The notes under the pieces are model-generated. The model did not search any database, had not been told where the DNA came from, and was given only the letters and a program-made list of their open reading frames with translations. From IMG/VR virus record IMGVR_UViG_3300008120_000321, positions 1 to 35,707 of that record: a DNA stretch of 35,707 bases; one strand, 5' to 3'. Made by a program: the position numbers and the translations under genes. The stretch is from a virus. Of the stretch, positions 24,551 to 31,553 are shown in pieces; within the stretch, counting starts at the first letter, position 1; every line of letters begins with the position of its first letter.

Positions 24551-25260
24551 TGCGGTTGAACTCCTTTCTGTTCTAGTTTAGCACCAAATGCATATACGTT
24601 CTCCTCGCGGATAGATACGCCAGCGTATTGTAATATCTTGCTCACTAAGTTCGGCATATCAGAATCGGGCAACTCAAAGTCCTGATAATCGTTAGCCGCT
24701 GCATTGAATATAGGAGCAGTTCCTACCAAGGTATAAGTCCATTGAGGCGTTTTTGGGTATCTCACATAACTAATAGTCACGCCAGAAGCTATAGTCGCTG
24801 GATAGACCTTGATTTTAGAGTCTAGGGTATCACTGGCTGTAATCACATTCCCTGTCATCGTATATGCCGGAAACGTAACGGATGGCGCAGTAATGTTAGA
24901 TGTATTGAGCATATTCAACTTTGATTGAGATACACGCTCTACATCTCTACTCCCGTAGTACACATTGGTCAGGTAGTAGCAGTTGGCAGGAATCAAGAAG
25001 AACCCACCACTAAACGTAGGAGTAGACTCAACCCTAAAGCTATCAATAACTTCTTCTGCAATCTGCTTAAGCCCTGCGTATTCAGTGCCAACTCTACGGA
25101 TATTCTCAGCAGCCACAAGCGTATTGTAGTTATCGAAATACTCAGTGAATAAATCCATCTGCGCCTGGTAAGCGTACAGATTAAAATCCCCCGGAGTTAT
25201 ATACCCGTAGTTGTTCTTGTTAACAACAGCCAAAACAGATGTATATACGTCTTGTATCAT
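24547..25260 (-). CDS. Head-tail connector / ring-like structural protein
   Basis: The 237-residue protein begins VYTSVLAVVNKNNYGYITPGDFNLYAYQAQMDLFTEYFD, the helical start seen in conserved crAss-like structural proteins next to the preceding ring protein. It then has a beta-rich centre and ends in a helix that includes NLVSKILQYAGVSIRE (about 206-221). Its role is probably to extend the portal into the tail tube. Start and stop overlap neighbours by 4 nt. The assignment rests on order and the N-terminal motif. Confidence 0.68.
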   Translation of the reverse strand: MIQDVYTSVLAVVNKNNYGYITPGDFNLYAYQAQMDLFTEYFDNYNTLVAAENIRRVGTEYAGLKQIAEEVIDSFRVESTPTFSGGFFLIPANCYYLTNVYYGSRDVERVSQSKLNMLNTSNITAPSVTFPAYTMTGNVITASDTLDSKIKVYPATIASGVTISYVRYPKTPQWTYTLVGTAPIFNAAANDYQDFELPDSDMPNLVSKILQYAGVSIREENVYAFGAKLEQKGVQPQ

Positions 25261-25565
25261 ACCAATGTTATATTAGAAAAAAACACCTGAGTTGAAGATA
25301 CATCAGGAGGAGATGGGACTACATATATTTCAGACAAAGAGTAGTCAATAGCATAAGAAATCTGACCAATAAACCAAGCATGTAGAGAATATGTAGTATC
25401 AGCCTGGCTAAATGTAATCCTTAAATTTTGATTTGTCGGAGATCCGTAGAAAATATTTACTTCAGAAGTACTATTTCTATATAAAAGCCTTATGTCCGCT
25501 ACCGATATTAATACAGATGTATTATTTAATCCGGTTACATTAGTGAGTTGAATGTAGTTTGCCAC
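25257..25565 (-). CDS. Small head-associated paralog (sixth in tandem array)
   Basis: The 103-residue protein, started at GTG 25565 (read as MANYIQLTNVTG), matches the N-terminal strand of its upstream paralogs (MAKFLRILP). The centre has LRITFSQADTTYSLHAWFIGQ, aligned with the ITFS.SDS...HR.FI.A pattern of the others. It is the most divergent member. The GTG is supported by a promoter-like TATTTTTG (25577-25570) exactly 4 nt upstream. The earlier in-frame TTG at 25583 would lie in the terminator U-tract. It overlaps the ring-protein gene by 4 nt and is probably the first gene of the tail operon. Confidence 0.65.
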   Translation of the reverse strand: MANYIQLTNVTGLNNTSVLISVADIRLLYRNSTSEVNIFYGSPTNQNLRITFSQADTTYSLHAWFIGQISYAIDYSLSEIYVVPSPPDVSSTQVFFSNITLV

Positions 25566-25569
25566 GACA

Positions 25570-25599
25570 CAAAAATAAAACAAAAAGCCACCCCCCGAA
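25570..25599 (-). promoter_or_regulatory. Putative leaderless promoter of the tail operon
   Basis: TTCG (25599-25596), an 18-nt spacer, TATTTTTG (25577-25570, matching TAnnTTTG), then 4 nt and the GTG start codon at 25565. Transcription is expected to begin at or within a few bases of the start codon. The upstream box lies in the loop of the preceding terminator hairpin. Confidence 0.55.
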
Positions 25600-25614
25600 A
25601 AATCAGAGGGTGGC
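25582..25614 (-). terminator. Intrinsic terminator inside the paralog array
   Basis: On the minus strand GCCACCC (25614-25608) pairs with GGGTGGC (25593-25587), followed by TTTTTG from 25586. Seven GC-rich pairs plus a U-tract are typical of a factor-independent terminator. It separates the head-gene transcripts from the tail operon. Confidence 0.88.
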
Positions 25615-25634
25615 CATATAGAGCTTTATCAAAA

Positions 25635-25943
25635 TTAAGCTATAGCAAAAGAAATCGTATAGGTAGTGGCCCCAATAGTCACCGATGATGGAATGGCTAG
25701 CAAACTAGAAGCGCCAGCCGATGGCTTGACGCTAGACTGAGCAGCACCAATCAAAATGTCGGCTATATAATTGTGTATGATATAGTTTGCGTCAGATGTC
25801 ACCGTTATTGTCACAACTCTCGATGGGGCATAAGTTACAGTTACAGCAGTTGCACTTGTAAAAGCAATGGATATAATTGCATTAGCATCAATATATCCAT
25901 GACCTGCGGCGTTCAATGCGCCAAATCTAACTAGTGGTTTCAT
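25635..25943 (-). CDS. Small head-associated paralog (fifth in tandem array)
   Basis: A 102-residue beta-rich protein that starts MKPLVRFGALNAAGHGYIDANAIISIAF and has VVTITVTSDANYIIHNYIADILIGAA in the middle, lining up with the MAKFLRI...INPD..L and ITFS.SDS...H..FI.AI..A pattern of its neighbours. It is the last gene before the intrinsic terminator. No catalytic residues are present. Copy number in the virion and location are unknown; a role in head decoration or at the head vertices is likely by position after the capsid gene. Confidence 0.7.
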   Translation of the reverse strand: MKPLVRFGALNAAGHGYIDANAIISIAFTSATAVTVTYAPSRVVTITVTSDANYIIHNYIADILIGAAQSSVKPSAGASSLLAIPSSVTIGATTYTISFAIA

Positions 25944-25945
25944 GA

Positions 25946-26269
25946 TTACGAGTATACTATTGAGTTTATGGTTAAAGCGGTGCCAGCGCCACTAATGAGG
26001 GCGGGTAAATCATAATAAGTACCTGCCTTAGAATCAGATGCAGCACCGCAAATGGCATCTATAAAAGTGCGATGGACCCTTCTAGAACTATCAGATGCAC
26101 TAAAAGTTATAACTATTGCATCAGCACTAGTATCAAGATTATTGATCTGAATAGTCAATGTATTGTCTGCCAATGCACTAACATGAAGAATAGTGTTTGG
26201 GTTTATTAACGCAGATCCATTCGTAGTAGTCGCCTGGGATGCTGGTAATATTCTTAAAAACTTAGCCAT
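25946..26269 (-). CDS. Small head-associated paralog (fourth in tandem array)
   Basis: The 107-residue protein (MAKFLRILPASQATTTNGSALINPNTILHV...) is very similar to the next upstream gene product. The two share the N-terminal strand, the NGSALINP turn, ITFS.SDS.R..HR.F..A.C.A, and the YYDLPALISG tail ending in S. DNA at their 3' ends is also nearly identical, so they come from a recent duplication. The gap to the neighbours is only 2 nt on each side. No enzyme motif is visible. It is probably a small beta-sandwich virion protein. Confidence 0.78.
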   Translation of the reverse strand: MAKFLRILPASQATTTNGSALINPNTILHVSALADNTLTIQINNLDTSADAIVITFSASDSSRRVHRTFIDAICGAASDSKAGTYYDLPALISGAGTALTINSIVYS

Positions 26270-26271
26270 AG

Positions 26272-26598
26272 TTACGAGTATGTTATTGAGTTTACGGTTA
26301 AAGCAGCGCCAGTGGCGCCACTAATGAGGGCGGGTAAATCATAATATGTTCCACTATTTTGATTTGAAGAAGCCGCGCACAATGCATTTAGAAAAATCCT
26401 GTGAGCATTTCTAGTCGAGTCACTTCCAGAAAATGTAATTGACAATAAATCAGAACCAGCGTCCATGTTGTTAATTTGAATATGTATTATACCGTTTGAC
26501 ACTGCGCTCGCATATAAAACAATATCAGGATTTATTAACGCAGAGCCATTCGAAGGAGTCAATAGGGATTCTGGCAATATTCTTAAAAACTTAGCCAT
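26272..26598 (-). CDS. Small head-associated paralog (third in tandem array)
   Basis: The 108-residue protein (MAKFLRILPESLLTPSNGSALINPDIVLYA...) is the closest relative of the downstream 107-residue product, with the same ITFSGSDSTR.AHRIFLNALCAA and GTYYDLPALISGA motifs. It is separated from both neighbours by 2 nt, so translation is likely coupled. It probably has the same fold and location as the other array members. Small sequence differences may give hetero-oligomers or alternate decoration. Confidence 0.78.
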   Translation of the reverse strand: MAKFLRILPESLLTPSNGSALINPDIVLYASAVSNGIIHIQINNMDAGSDLLSITFSGSDSTRNAHRIFLNALCAASSNQNSGTYYDLPALISGATGAALTVNSITYS

Positions 26599-26600
26599 AT

Positions 26601-27839
26601 TTAAGATATGATCGTTGCGTTAAAATCAATAAATCTGCCATCAGGAAGAGCCGGAACGTCAATATACCCCATTGGAGATGTAGGAGATCCAGACGCCTTA
26701 ACAATAGCATCCATAATGATCTCGTGAGTCATACCATATGCATCAGCACCAAAAGTCAAAGTCGCAGTGTCAACCCCTGCGTTAGATGAGTTCATCTGAA
26801 TCTGAATAGTATCCTGTGCAGTAGGACGCATAGTGATGAAATTTTCAATATTCAATAAAATAGGAGCATTTGTTTCCGTTGTAAACGAATAAGACATATT
26901 TCTTGATGTCCAAGCGGTGAGCGAAGTAGATGTCAACGCCCTATTATTAGGCCCAGATCGAGATACGATAACAAAATTGTTTGTTGCCACAGAAGCCCCA
27001 CCAATCCATAAATTACCCCCATCATCAGGGGTAGTTCGATTAGTGAAGGTACTGCCGTCTGCCGTAGTGATAATTCTAGAAGAAGGAACTGCATACTGAT
27101 TAAATACTACAGCAGTGGTTCCATCAGAACAGGCTGCTTGATACAGCCCCGCCGTTAGGTTGCTATTAGTAGTATATGTAACTCCATTTTGACTTATGAC
27201 TACAGCCCCATTAGTGCCGCCACTAGAAGTTATACCCAACATAGATGATCCAATCCTAACAACTTCTATCCATGCTCCCGCAGGACTGCTTGCGGCATTT
27301 GTCCATGTAGTCACATCCCCTGCATTACCAGTAATGAAACTCGTTCCAGCGGCTCCTCCATCAGTACACGCAACCCATGTAGTGCCGCTCCAAACAATAC
27401 TCCGATATGTTAATCCGCCAGCAGGATACGCTACAGAAGTCCAGGTAATCCCGTCGGTACTCTTATAGGAATTAGTTCCACTGCCAACTGCAACGAATCT
27501 AGTGCCATCAGAAGCAACGCAAAAAAGCGCGTCGGTTATAACTGTCGTAGCAAGAGTCCACGACGCCCCGCTATTGGCGCTATACATAATATGGTTCGTT
27601 CCGCCAGAACTCGCTACGGCCACATAGGTACTTCCCTGTACCGCAACATGGCTCCAAGCCTTATTGTCCATACCAGCCCCAGGGGCGATAAATGTCCATG
27701 TCGCACCAGAATCCGTGCTTCTAGCAACTCTAAACTGACCACTGCTCGCAACAGCAACAACATTACTTCCATTAGCAGCCACACTGCTCCAAGTGCTATT
27801 AGTAGATGGTCCTACAGGTATTTTTAAGAATCTAGCCAT
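26601..27839 (-). CDS. Array paralog with an inserted seven-bladed beta-propeller
   Basis: The 412-residue protein begins MARFLKIPVG, as its small neighbours do, and ends (about 326-412) with a segment matching the rest of the small domain: ILLNIENFITMRP, IQIQMNSSNAGVD, TLTFGADAYGMTHEIIMDAI and GYIDVPALPDG. Between them, residues 16-315 form seven repeats of about 42 residues, each ending in an Asp-box-like motif (STDSGATWT, SANSGASWT, STDGITWT, NAGDVTTWT, SQNGVTYT, TADGSTFT, STSLTAWT). This is a BNR/sialidase-type propeller placed inside a head-paralog domain. It probably projects from the virion and binds glycans or host surface material. Sialidase catalytic residues were not identified, so enzymatic activity is not claimed. 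Confidence 0.85.
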   Translation of the reverse strand: MARFLKIPVGPSTNSTWSSVAANGSNVVAVASSGQFRVARSTDSGATWTFIAPGAGMDNKAWSHVAVQGSTYVAVASSGGTNHIMYSANSGASWTLATTVITDALFCVASDGTRFVAVGSGTNSYKSTDGITWTSVAYPAGGLTYRSIVWSGTTWVACTDGGAAGTSFITGNAGDVTTWTNAASSPAGAWIEVVRIGSSMLGITSSGGTNGAVVISQNGVTYTTNSNLTAGLYQAACSDGTTAVVFNQYAVPSSRIITTADGSTFTNRTTPDDGGNLWIGGASVATNNFVIVSRSGPNNRALTSTSLTAWTSRNMSYSFTTETNAPILLNIENFITMRPTAQDTIQIQMNSSNAGVDTATLTFGADAYGMTHEIIMDAIVKASGSPTSPMGYIDVPALPDGRFIDFNATIIS

Positions 27840-27843
27840 TTTT

Positions 27844-28188
27844 TTACCCTAAGTTTATAGTATCTATTGTTTGAGCGCCAGGTCTAACATACTCTAATGA
27901 AGACGATGTATTGCTAGCCTTGGCAATAGAAGTCAAGGCAGCGGCATCAATTAAAGAGTTTATAGTATCTGCGTCTGCGGCGCTAATAGTGATAGTAATT
28001 AAATCTCTTGCTGCCAAAGGAGCCATAATTCCCCTAAGTTCAACTGTTGTGGTGCTGCCTCTAATGACAGACCCGACTACATCCATATTGATATAATTAG
28101 ATGCCAATGACGTAGTATATGCATAGTGCGTACCAGCTACATTCGTTTGCGTCATAGCCGCTTTAGGAAATTTCAAGAACTTTTGCAT
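27844..28188 (-). CDS. Small head-associated paralog (first in tandem array)
   Basis: The 114-residue protein starts MQKFLKFPKAAMTQTN and has LITITISAADADTINSLIDAAALTSIAKA, matching the common pattern of the array (MxKFLxhP ... IxITxSxxD ... hIDA). It is more divergent than the central pair. A -7-like element, TATATTTG, sits 4 nt before the ATG, so this gene probably starts a transcript of its own. The gap to the next gene is 4 nt. No catalytic residues are seen; it is probably a structural beta-rich protein. Confidence 0.72.
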   Translation of the reverse strand: MQKFLKFPKAAMTQTNVAGTHYAYTTSLASNYINMDVVGSVIRGSTTTVELRGIMAPLAARDLITITISAADADTINSLIDAAALTSIAKASNTSSSLEYVRPGAQTIDTINLG

Positions 28189-28192
28189 GCCG

Positions 28193-28222
28193 CAAATATA
28201 ATATGATTTAGACCGAGACGAA
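28193..28222 (-). promoter_or_regulatory. Putative leaderless promoter of the paralog array
   Basis: TTCG (28222-28219), an 18-nt spacer, TATATTTG (28200-28193), then 4 nt and the ATG at 28188. The spacing is identical to that before the sixth paralog at 25565. It overlaps the 3' end of the upstream head gene. Confidence 0.55.
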
Positions 28223-28927
28223 TTTTTCCAGCACCTTCATAGCATCAGCACCCTCTTCAGTCAAAAAGAACGAACTGACAGCACTATGATGCGTCTGGTC
28301 CAATGGAACAGTCAACATCTTGGACTTATTGGTTGGGAGGTTGTAATGCACAGCATTCTTACGAGCAGACAACACCCCCTCATCAAACAACTTAGCAACA
28401 AAGCCCTCGTGAGCAATGTGCGGGTCGTTAGCCATAGACAAGAGGTCTTGAGGATTGTTTCTGGCAAATCGGTACATATCACGCTTCAGTTCTGATGTAG
28501 TCATCTTCGACGGATCAATCTCCAATGCCACACGCGCAATACTCTCCAATGTAGAGATGTCCATACTGCGTACACGGGCGGTAGCCTCATGCTCAAGCTC
28601 GTAGTAGTCAATCTCTTCCTGTGCGTCTTTCTGATTATTCACCTCCTCAAACAACTTACCATTGTCAGGATGTACACTGAGGAAGTGCCGCAACACCGGG
28701 TTGTCCTCATAAACAGTTAAAAACCCGTTCTCAAAGACAATGGGCTCTAAGATAAAATTTCCGTCTTGCTCATCCTCGAAGGGGCTCTTTTGGTTCCTCG
28801 CATATCGGAGCGCCCTGTTTGTTTTGCCATCGAAATGATATAGCCTTCTAGCCGTTGTGTTTCTGCTTGCGAGGTAGAAACTGTCTGGGGCGGCTCCCCC
28901 AATGAGTTTGTATACTGTGGTTTTCAT
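28208..28927 (-). CDS. Conserved head-associated protein of unknown function
   Basis: The 239-residue protein has an N-terminal beta-rich part with LRYARNQKSPFEDEQDGN and ILEPIVFENGFLTVYEDNPVLRHFLSVHPDNGKLFEE (about 40-92, read in pieces), a conserved combination found in proteins of several marine and gut phage groups near the capsid gene. The second half is helical and charged. A DNA- or capsid-binding role is possible but unproven. It follows the capsid terminator and has no visible promoter, so it may depend on readthrough. Confidence 0.65.
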   Translation of the reverse strand: MKTTVYKLIGGAAPDSFYLASRNTTARRLYHFDGKTNRALRYARNQKSPFEDEQDGNFILEPIVFENGFLTVYEDNPVLRHFLSVHPDNGKLFEEVNNQKDAQEEIDYYELEHEATARVRSMDISTLESIARVALEIDPSKMTTSELKRDMYRFARNNPQDLLSMANDPHIAHEGFVAKLFDEGVLSARKNAVHYNLPTNKSKMLTVPLDQTHHSAVSSFFLTEEGADAMKVLEKFVSV

Positions 28928-28942
28928 TTAATTGGTTTTAAG

Positions 28943-28980
28943 AAAAAAAATGAGAGGGAGTCGTAATGACCCCCTCTCTG
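28943..28980 (-). terminator. Intrinsic terminator after the major capsid gene
   Basis: On the minus strand GAGAGGG (28978-28972) pairs with CCCTCTC (28958-28952), with an inner GTC/GAC stem and a 5-nt loop, followed by A and eight T from 28950. It starts 11 nt after the capsid stop codon. It is a textbook factor-independent terminator. Confidence 0.93.
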
Positions 28981-28988
28981 ACTAATTA

Positions 28989-30446
28989 CTAAGATTGAAA
29001 GATGAAGAAGTTGTTTGCGCCAAGGGTACACACACAACGCTCAGACAAGTAGTGAACAGACATTGTGTCGGAGTCACTATTTGAAGCACCCCCAGCAGAG
29101 CCAACTACCCAAGTCTTGAACTTACGGTCTTCGGACTCTGTCTGGCGATAGCGAACGTGCAAGAATGGACGCTTAGCATTCTGCCCCATAACCTCGTCAT
29201 AGACGCTAGTTGTTCCGGCAGGTACAAGCATACCATTGATTGCACCACCTACAGTTCCTGATGCAGTGCCCTGACCACGCATAGTGGGGTCATTCAGGTA
29301 CTTCCAGTCAGTTTTGTAGAAGTCATAACCACGACGGAATCCACGGAATCCGAGGTTCAGTGCCATCTGCTCGTTATTGTCAAACAGACCGTAAGATGTT
29401 CCACCGGTACCGTAAGAGTTCTGAGCGGCCAAGAAGTCATCCATAGCAAAAGAGGCAGCGCGGTTCACGAACAACGCGTTCTCCTCAATAGCACCCTGCT
29501 TGTCAAGACGCTGCACGATGGCATCGAAATCAACAAGGCTAGTTGGGAATCCACCACTGAAAATGTTACCACGATTTTGAACAGCAAAGAACACACCTTC
29601 AGTTCCTTTGTAGTTACTCACGGCAGCTCCATTTGCCAACGATCCCGCAGCAGGTATCGCCTCAAGCATAGAAGCCTCCAAGTAGTCCTCAAAACGAAGT
29701 CGAGAATCGTGCTCAGCCTTCATGTACCAAAGGTATCCTGATACGCCATTCTCACCAGTAACTTCAACCCAGCCAACCTGAGTCATATCAGAACCAGTTA
29801 CAGTGTAACGGTCTTTTAGGATGATAGGATTATTAGTGAAAAATTGGTCGAATGGCTGCAAAGATTCTGGCATTCCACTCGTTCCTTTTTTAAACTCAGA
29901 TCCATACACCCACACAGTGTAATTTCCGTTAGTAAGCCCACTAGACTCATAAGCAGCCGCAGTAAAAGTGGTTGTGGCATTTGCAGCGGCATATGTCATT
30001 GTACTATTAATAACAGCATGGAAAACAGCAGCGCCATTTTCTTGCTGACACATAATTGTCTGACCTTCTCTAAGACCAATGTTCACCGCAGCAGCAAGCG
30101 GTTGAGCATTAGTAGCGGTAGGATATCCAGTTATTGTATTTTGGGCAGGCACTATCAATGATGCCTGACCACCGGTAAATGTAACGGCTACATTCGTGTA
30201 TTTAACATGCAATCTACCTTGCTCTGCCCAACGGATAAGGTCAGAAGCGCAGGGCATTTCTGCACCGACCATACGCATGAAGCCAGAGATACTACGATTA
30301 CCGTAGCGTTCAAACTCTTTCTCATAAATGTCTGGCAGATATTGGTTAGTCCAATCGAAAGCAGCACTTCCGATATAATTTGTTTGAGCAATCTGACGAT
30401 TCGCAGATGGCTGGAGTTGAAATGAAGGGGATGCGTTAACTGGCAT
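28989..30446 (-). CDS. Major capsid protein
   Basis: A 485-residue protein placed between a scaffold-like gene and a strong terminator, the normal position for a highly expressed capsid gene. It has an N-terminal helix region (YLPDIYEKEFERYGNRSISGFMRMVGAEMPCASDLIRWAEQGRL), a beta-rich middle, and C-terminal blocks FLHVRYRQTESEDRKFKTWVVGSAGGA and SVHYLSERCVCTLGANNFF that fit the pattern of crAss-like capsid proteins with the HK97 fold. There is no obvious cleavage site or separate head protease in the window. The leader is A-rich (AAAAAAAACTAAACT) without a Shine-Dalgarno site. Confidence 0.82.
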   Translation of the reverse strand: MPVNASPSFQLQPSANRQIAQTNYIGSAAFDWTNQYLPDIYEKEFERYGNRSISGFMRMVGAEMPCASDLIRWAEQGRLHVKYTNVAVTFTGGQASLIVPAQNTITGYPTATNAQPLAAAVNIGLREGQTIMCQQENGAAVFHAVINSTMTYAAANATTTFTAAAYESSGLTNGNYTVWVYGSEFKKGTSGMPESLQPFDQFFTNNPIILKDRYTVTGSDMTQVGWVEVTGENGVSGYLWYMKAEHDSRLRFEDYLEASMLEAIPAAGSLANGAAVSNYKGTEGVFFAVQNRGNIFSGGFPTSLVDFDAIVQRLDKQGAIEENALFVNRAASFAMDDFLAAQNSYGTGGTSYGLFDNNEQMALNLGFRGFRRGYDFYKTDWKYLNDPTMRGQGTASGTVGGAINGMLVPAGTTSVYDEVMGQNAKRPFLHVRYRQTESEDRKFKTWVVGSAGGASNSDSDTMSVHYLSERCVCTLGANNFFIFQS

Positions 30447-30459
30447 AGTTTAGTTTTTT

Positions 30460-31518
30460 TTAAGGTTTAAAAGATTTTATGGTAAGTCCCCCCGTTCTAG
30501 ACGATGACGGAGATGCAGCAGCAACCTTGAATCCACCAGTACTAACAGGCTGCCCAAAAGTCCGAATGTCCATATTTATATTCTTACTCTTTTGAGCCAA
30601 ATCCTGCGTCGCGTCAGCAGCGCCTTGTTCATAAAAGAACTTAGCGAACTTCTCTGGGTTCATCGCAATTGATAGAGACCTGTGATAACCAGCCGGATCT
30701 TTTATCAAACCCTGCTCATCCAAAAACTTCGATATGAAATTCATTGGAGAAGAGTTTTGAGTCTTGACCTCAGACGCATCAGCCGGAATGAAGGTGAGCT
30801 TTTTCTCTCCAATACTGAAATCAAAACCTTTGAAATCAGGCGAAAAAAGCTCCTCTGTCTTTTTCTTGAACCACTCACTCTTACGCTGAGCCTCCTGCTG
30901 TTCACCGGATGCTCTGTCTAGGTACTCTTTGTACTGTTTATAATCTTCAGTCTCAATCGGCGAGTTCGCAGTTGACTCAACAGGAACTCTATACTGCTCC
31001 TTAAGACCATTGAAGTATTTCTTAGCCTTCGCAACCTCACGCTTCTTGGCGGACTTCCTCTTCTTGATTGTGTCTGCGTCATCCGCATCCTCATCATATC
31101 CAAACTTCTCCGCCAACACGTCGGCTACATCTTCACGCTCGATGAACTCATCAGTAGCTAATGTGTACTCAGCAAGTAGCTGGTCCGCATCAACTTCATC
31201 ATAGTTCCTGTTCAGCTTAACATAGTCCTCAATGCCACGCCCTGTCTCCTTCTTGTAACGGAAGAATGCAGCGACATCCTCTGGCATCTGCTCCTGCTGT
31301 CTAGCCTCAAACAGCTCATCGAGAGTTTCGATAGGCTTTTTGTACCTTTCTTTGATAAATGAAAGAACGTCATGCTCCCCAATCTGTTTTTGTTCTGGCT
31401 GCGGATCGGGAGCGGGATCCGGCGCCATATTTTTTTCTAGCTCCTTCTGAGCTTCGACTTCTCTTTCCTGGACAGAAGGGGTTTTCACCTCTTCATCAGT
31501 CAATATCCTTACTTTCAT
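30460..31518 (-). CDS. Capsid scaffolding-like protein
   Basis: A 352-residue acidic, helical protein between portal and capsid genes. The N-terminus is disordered and Pro/Glu-rich (MAPDPAPDPQPEQKQ); the middle is a charged coiled-coil region (DEDADDADTIKKRKSAKKREVAKAKKYF), and the C-terminal 60 residues contain a short conserved-looking helix (GYHRSLSIAMNPEKFAKFFYEQG) before a Ser/Gly-rich basic tail. This composition and position are typical of phage scaffolds, whose basic C-terminus binds the capsid protein. Sequence alone does not prove this. Confidence 0.65.
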   Translation of the reverse strand: MKVRILTDEEVKTPSVQEREVEAQKELEKNMAPDPAPDPQPEQKQIGEHDVLSFIKERYKKPIETLDELFEARQQEQMPEDVAAFFRYKKETGRGIEDYVKLNRNYDEVDADQLLAEYTLATDEFIEREDVADVLAEKFGYDEDADDADTIKKRKSAKKREVAKAKKYFNGLKEQYRVPVESTANSPIETEDYKQYKEYLDRASGEQQEAQRKSEWFKKKTEELFSPDFKGFDFSIGEKKLTFIPADASEVKTQNSSPMNFISKFLDEQGLIKDPAGYHRSLSIAMNPEKFAKFFYEQGAADATQDLAQKSKNINMDIRTFGQPVSTGGFKVAAASPSSSRTGGLTIKSFKP

Positions 31519-31536
31519 AGTATATTAAATTTCGTG

Positions 31537-31544
31537 CAAATATA
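31537..31544 (-). promoter_or_regulatory. Putative -7 promoter element before the scaffold gene
   Basis: TATATTTG (31544-31537) matches TAnnTTTG and lies 18 nt before the ATG at 31518, in the 35-nt gap after the portal gene. No good -33 box is seen. It could give extra scaffold and capsid mRNA. Confidence 0.4.
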
Positions 31545-31553
31545 TAACAATTT

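Noticed and set aside
26601-27839. Active sialidase
   Set aside because: Asp-box repeats are present, but the arginine triad, tyrosine/glutamate pair and aspartate of sialidases could not be identified, so only a propeller is claimed.
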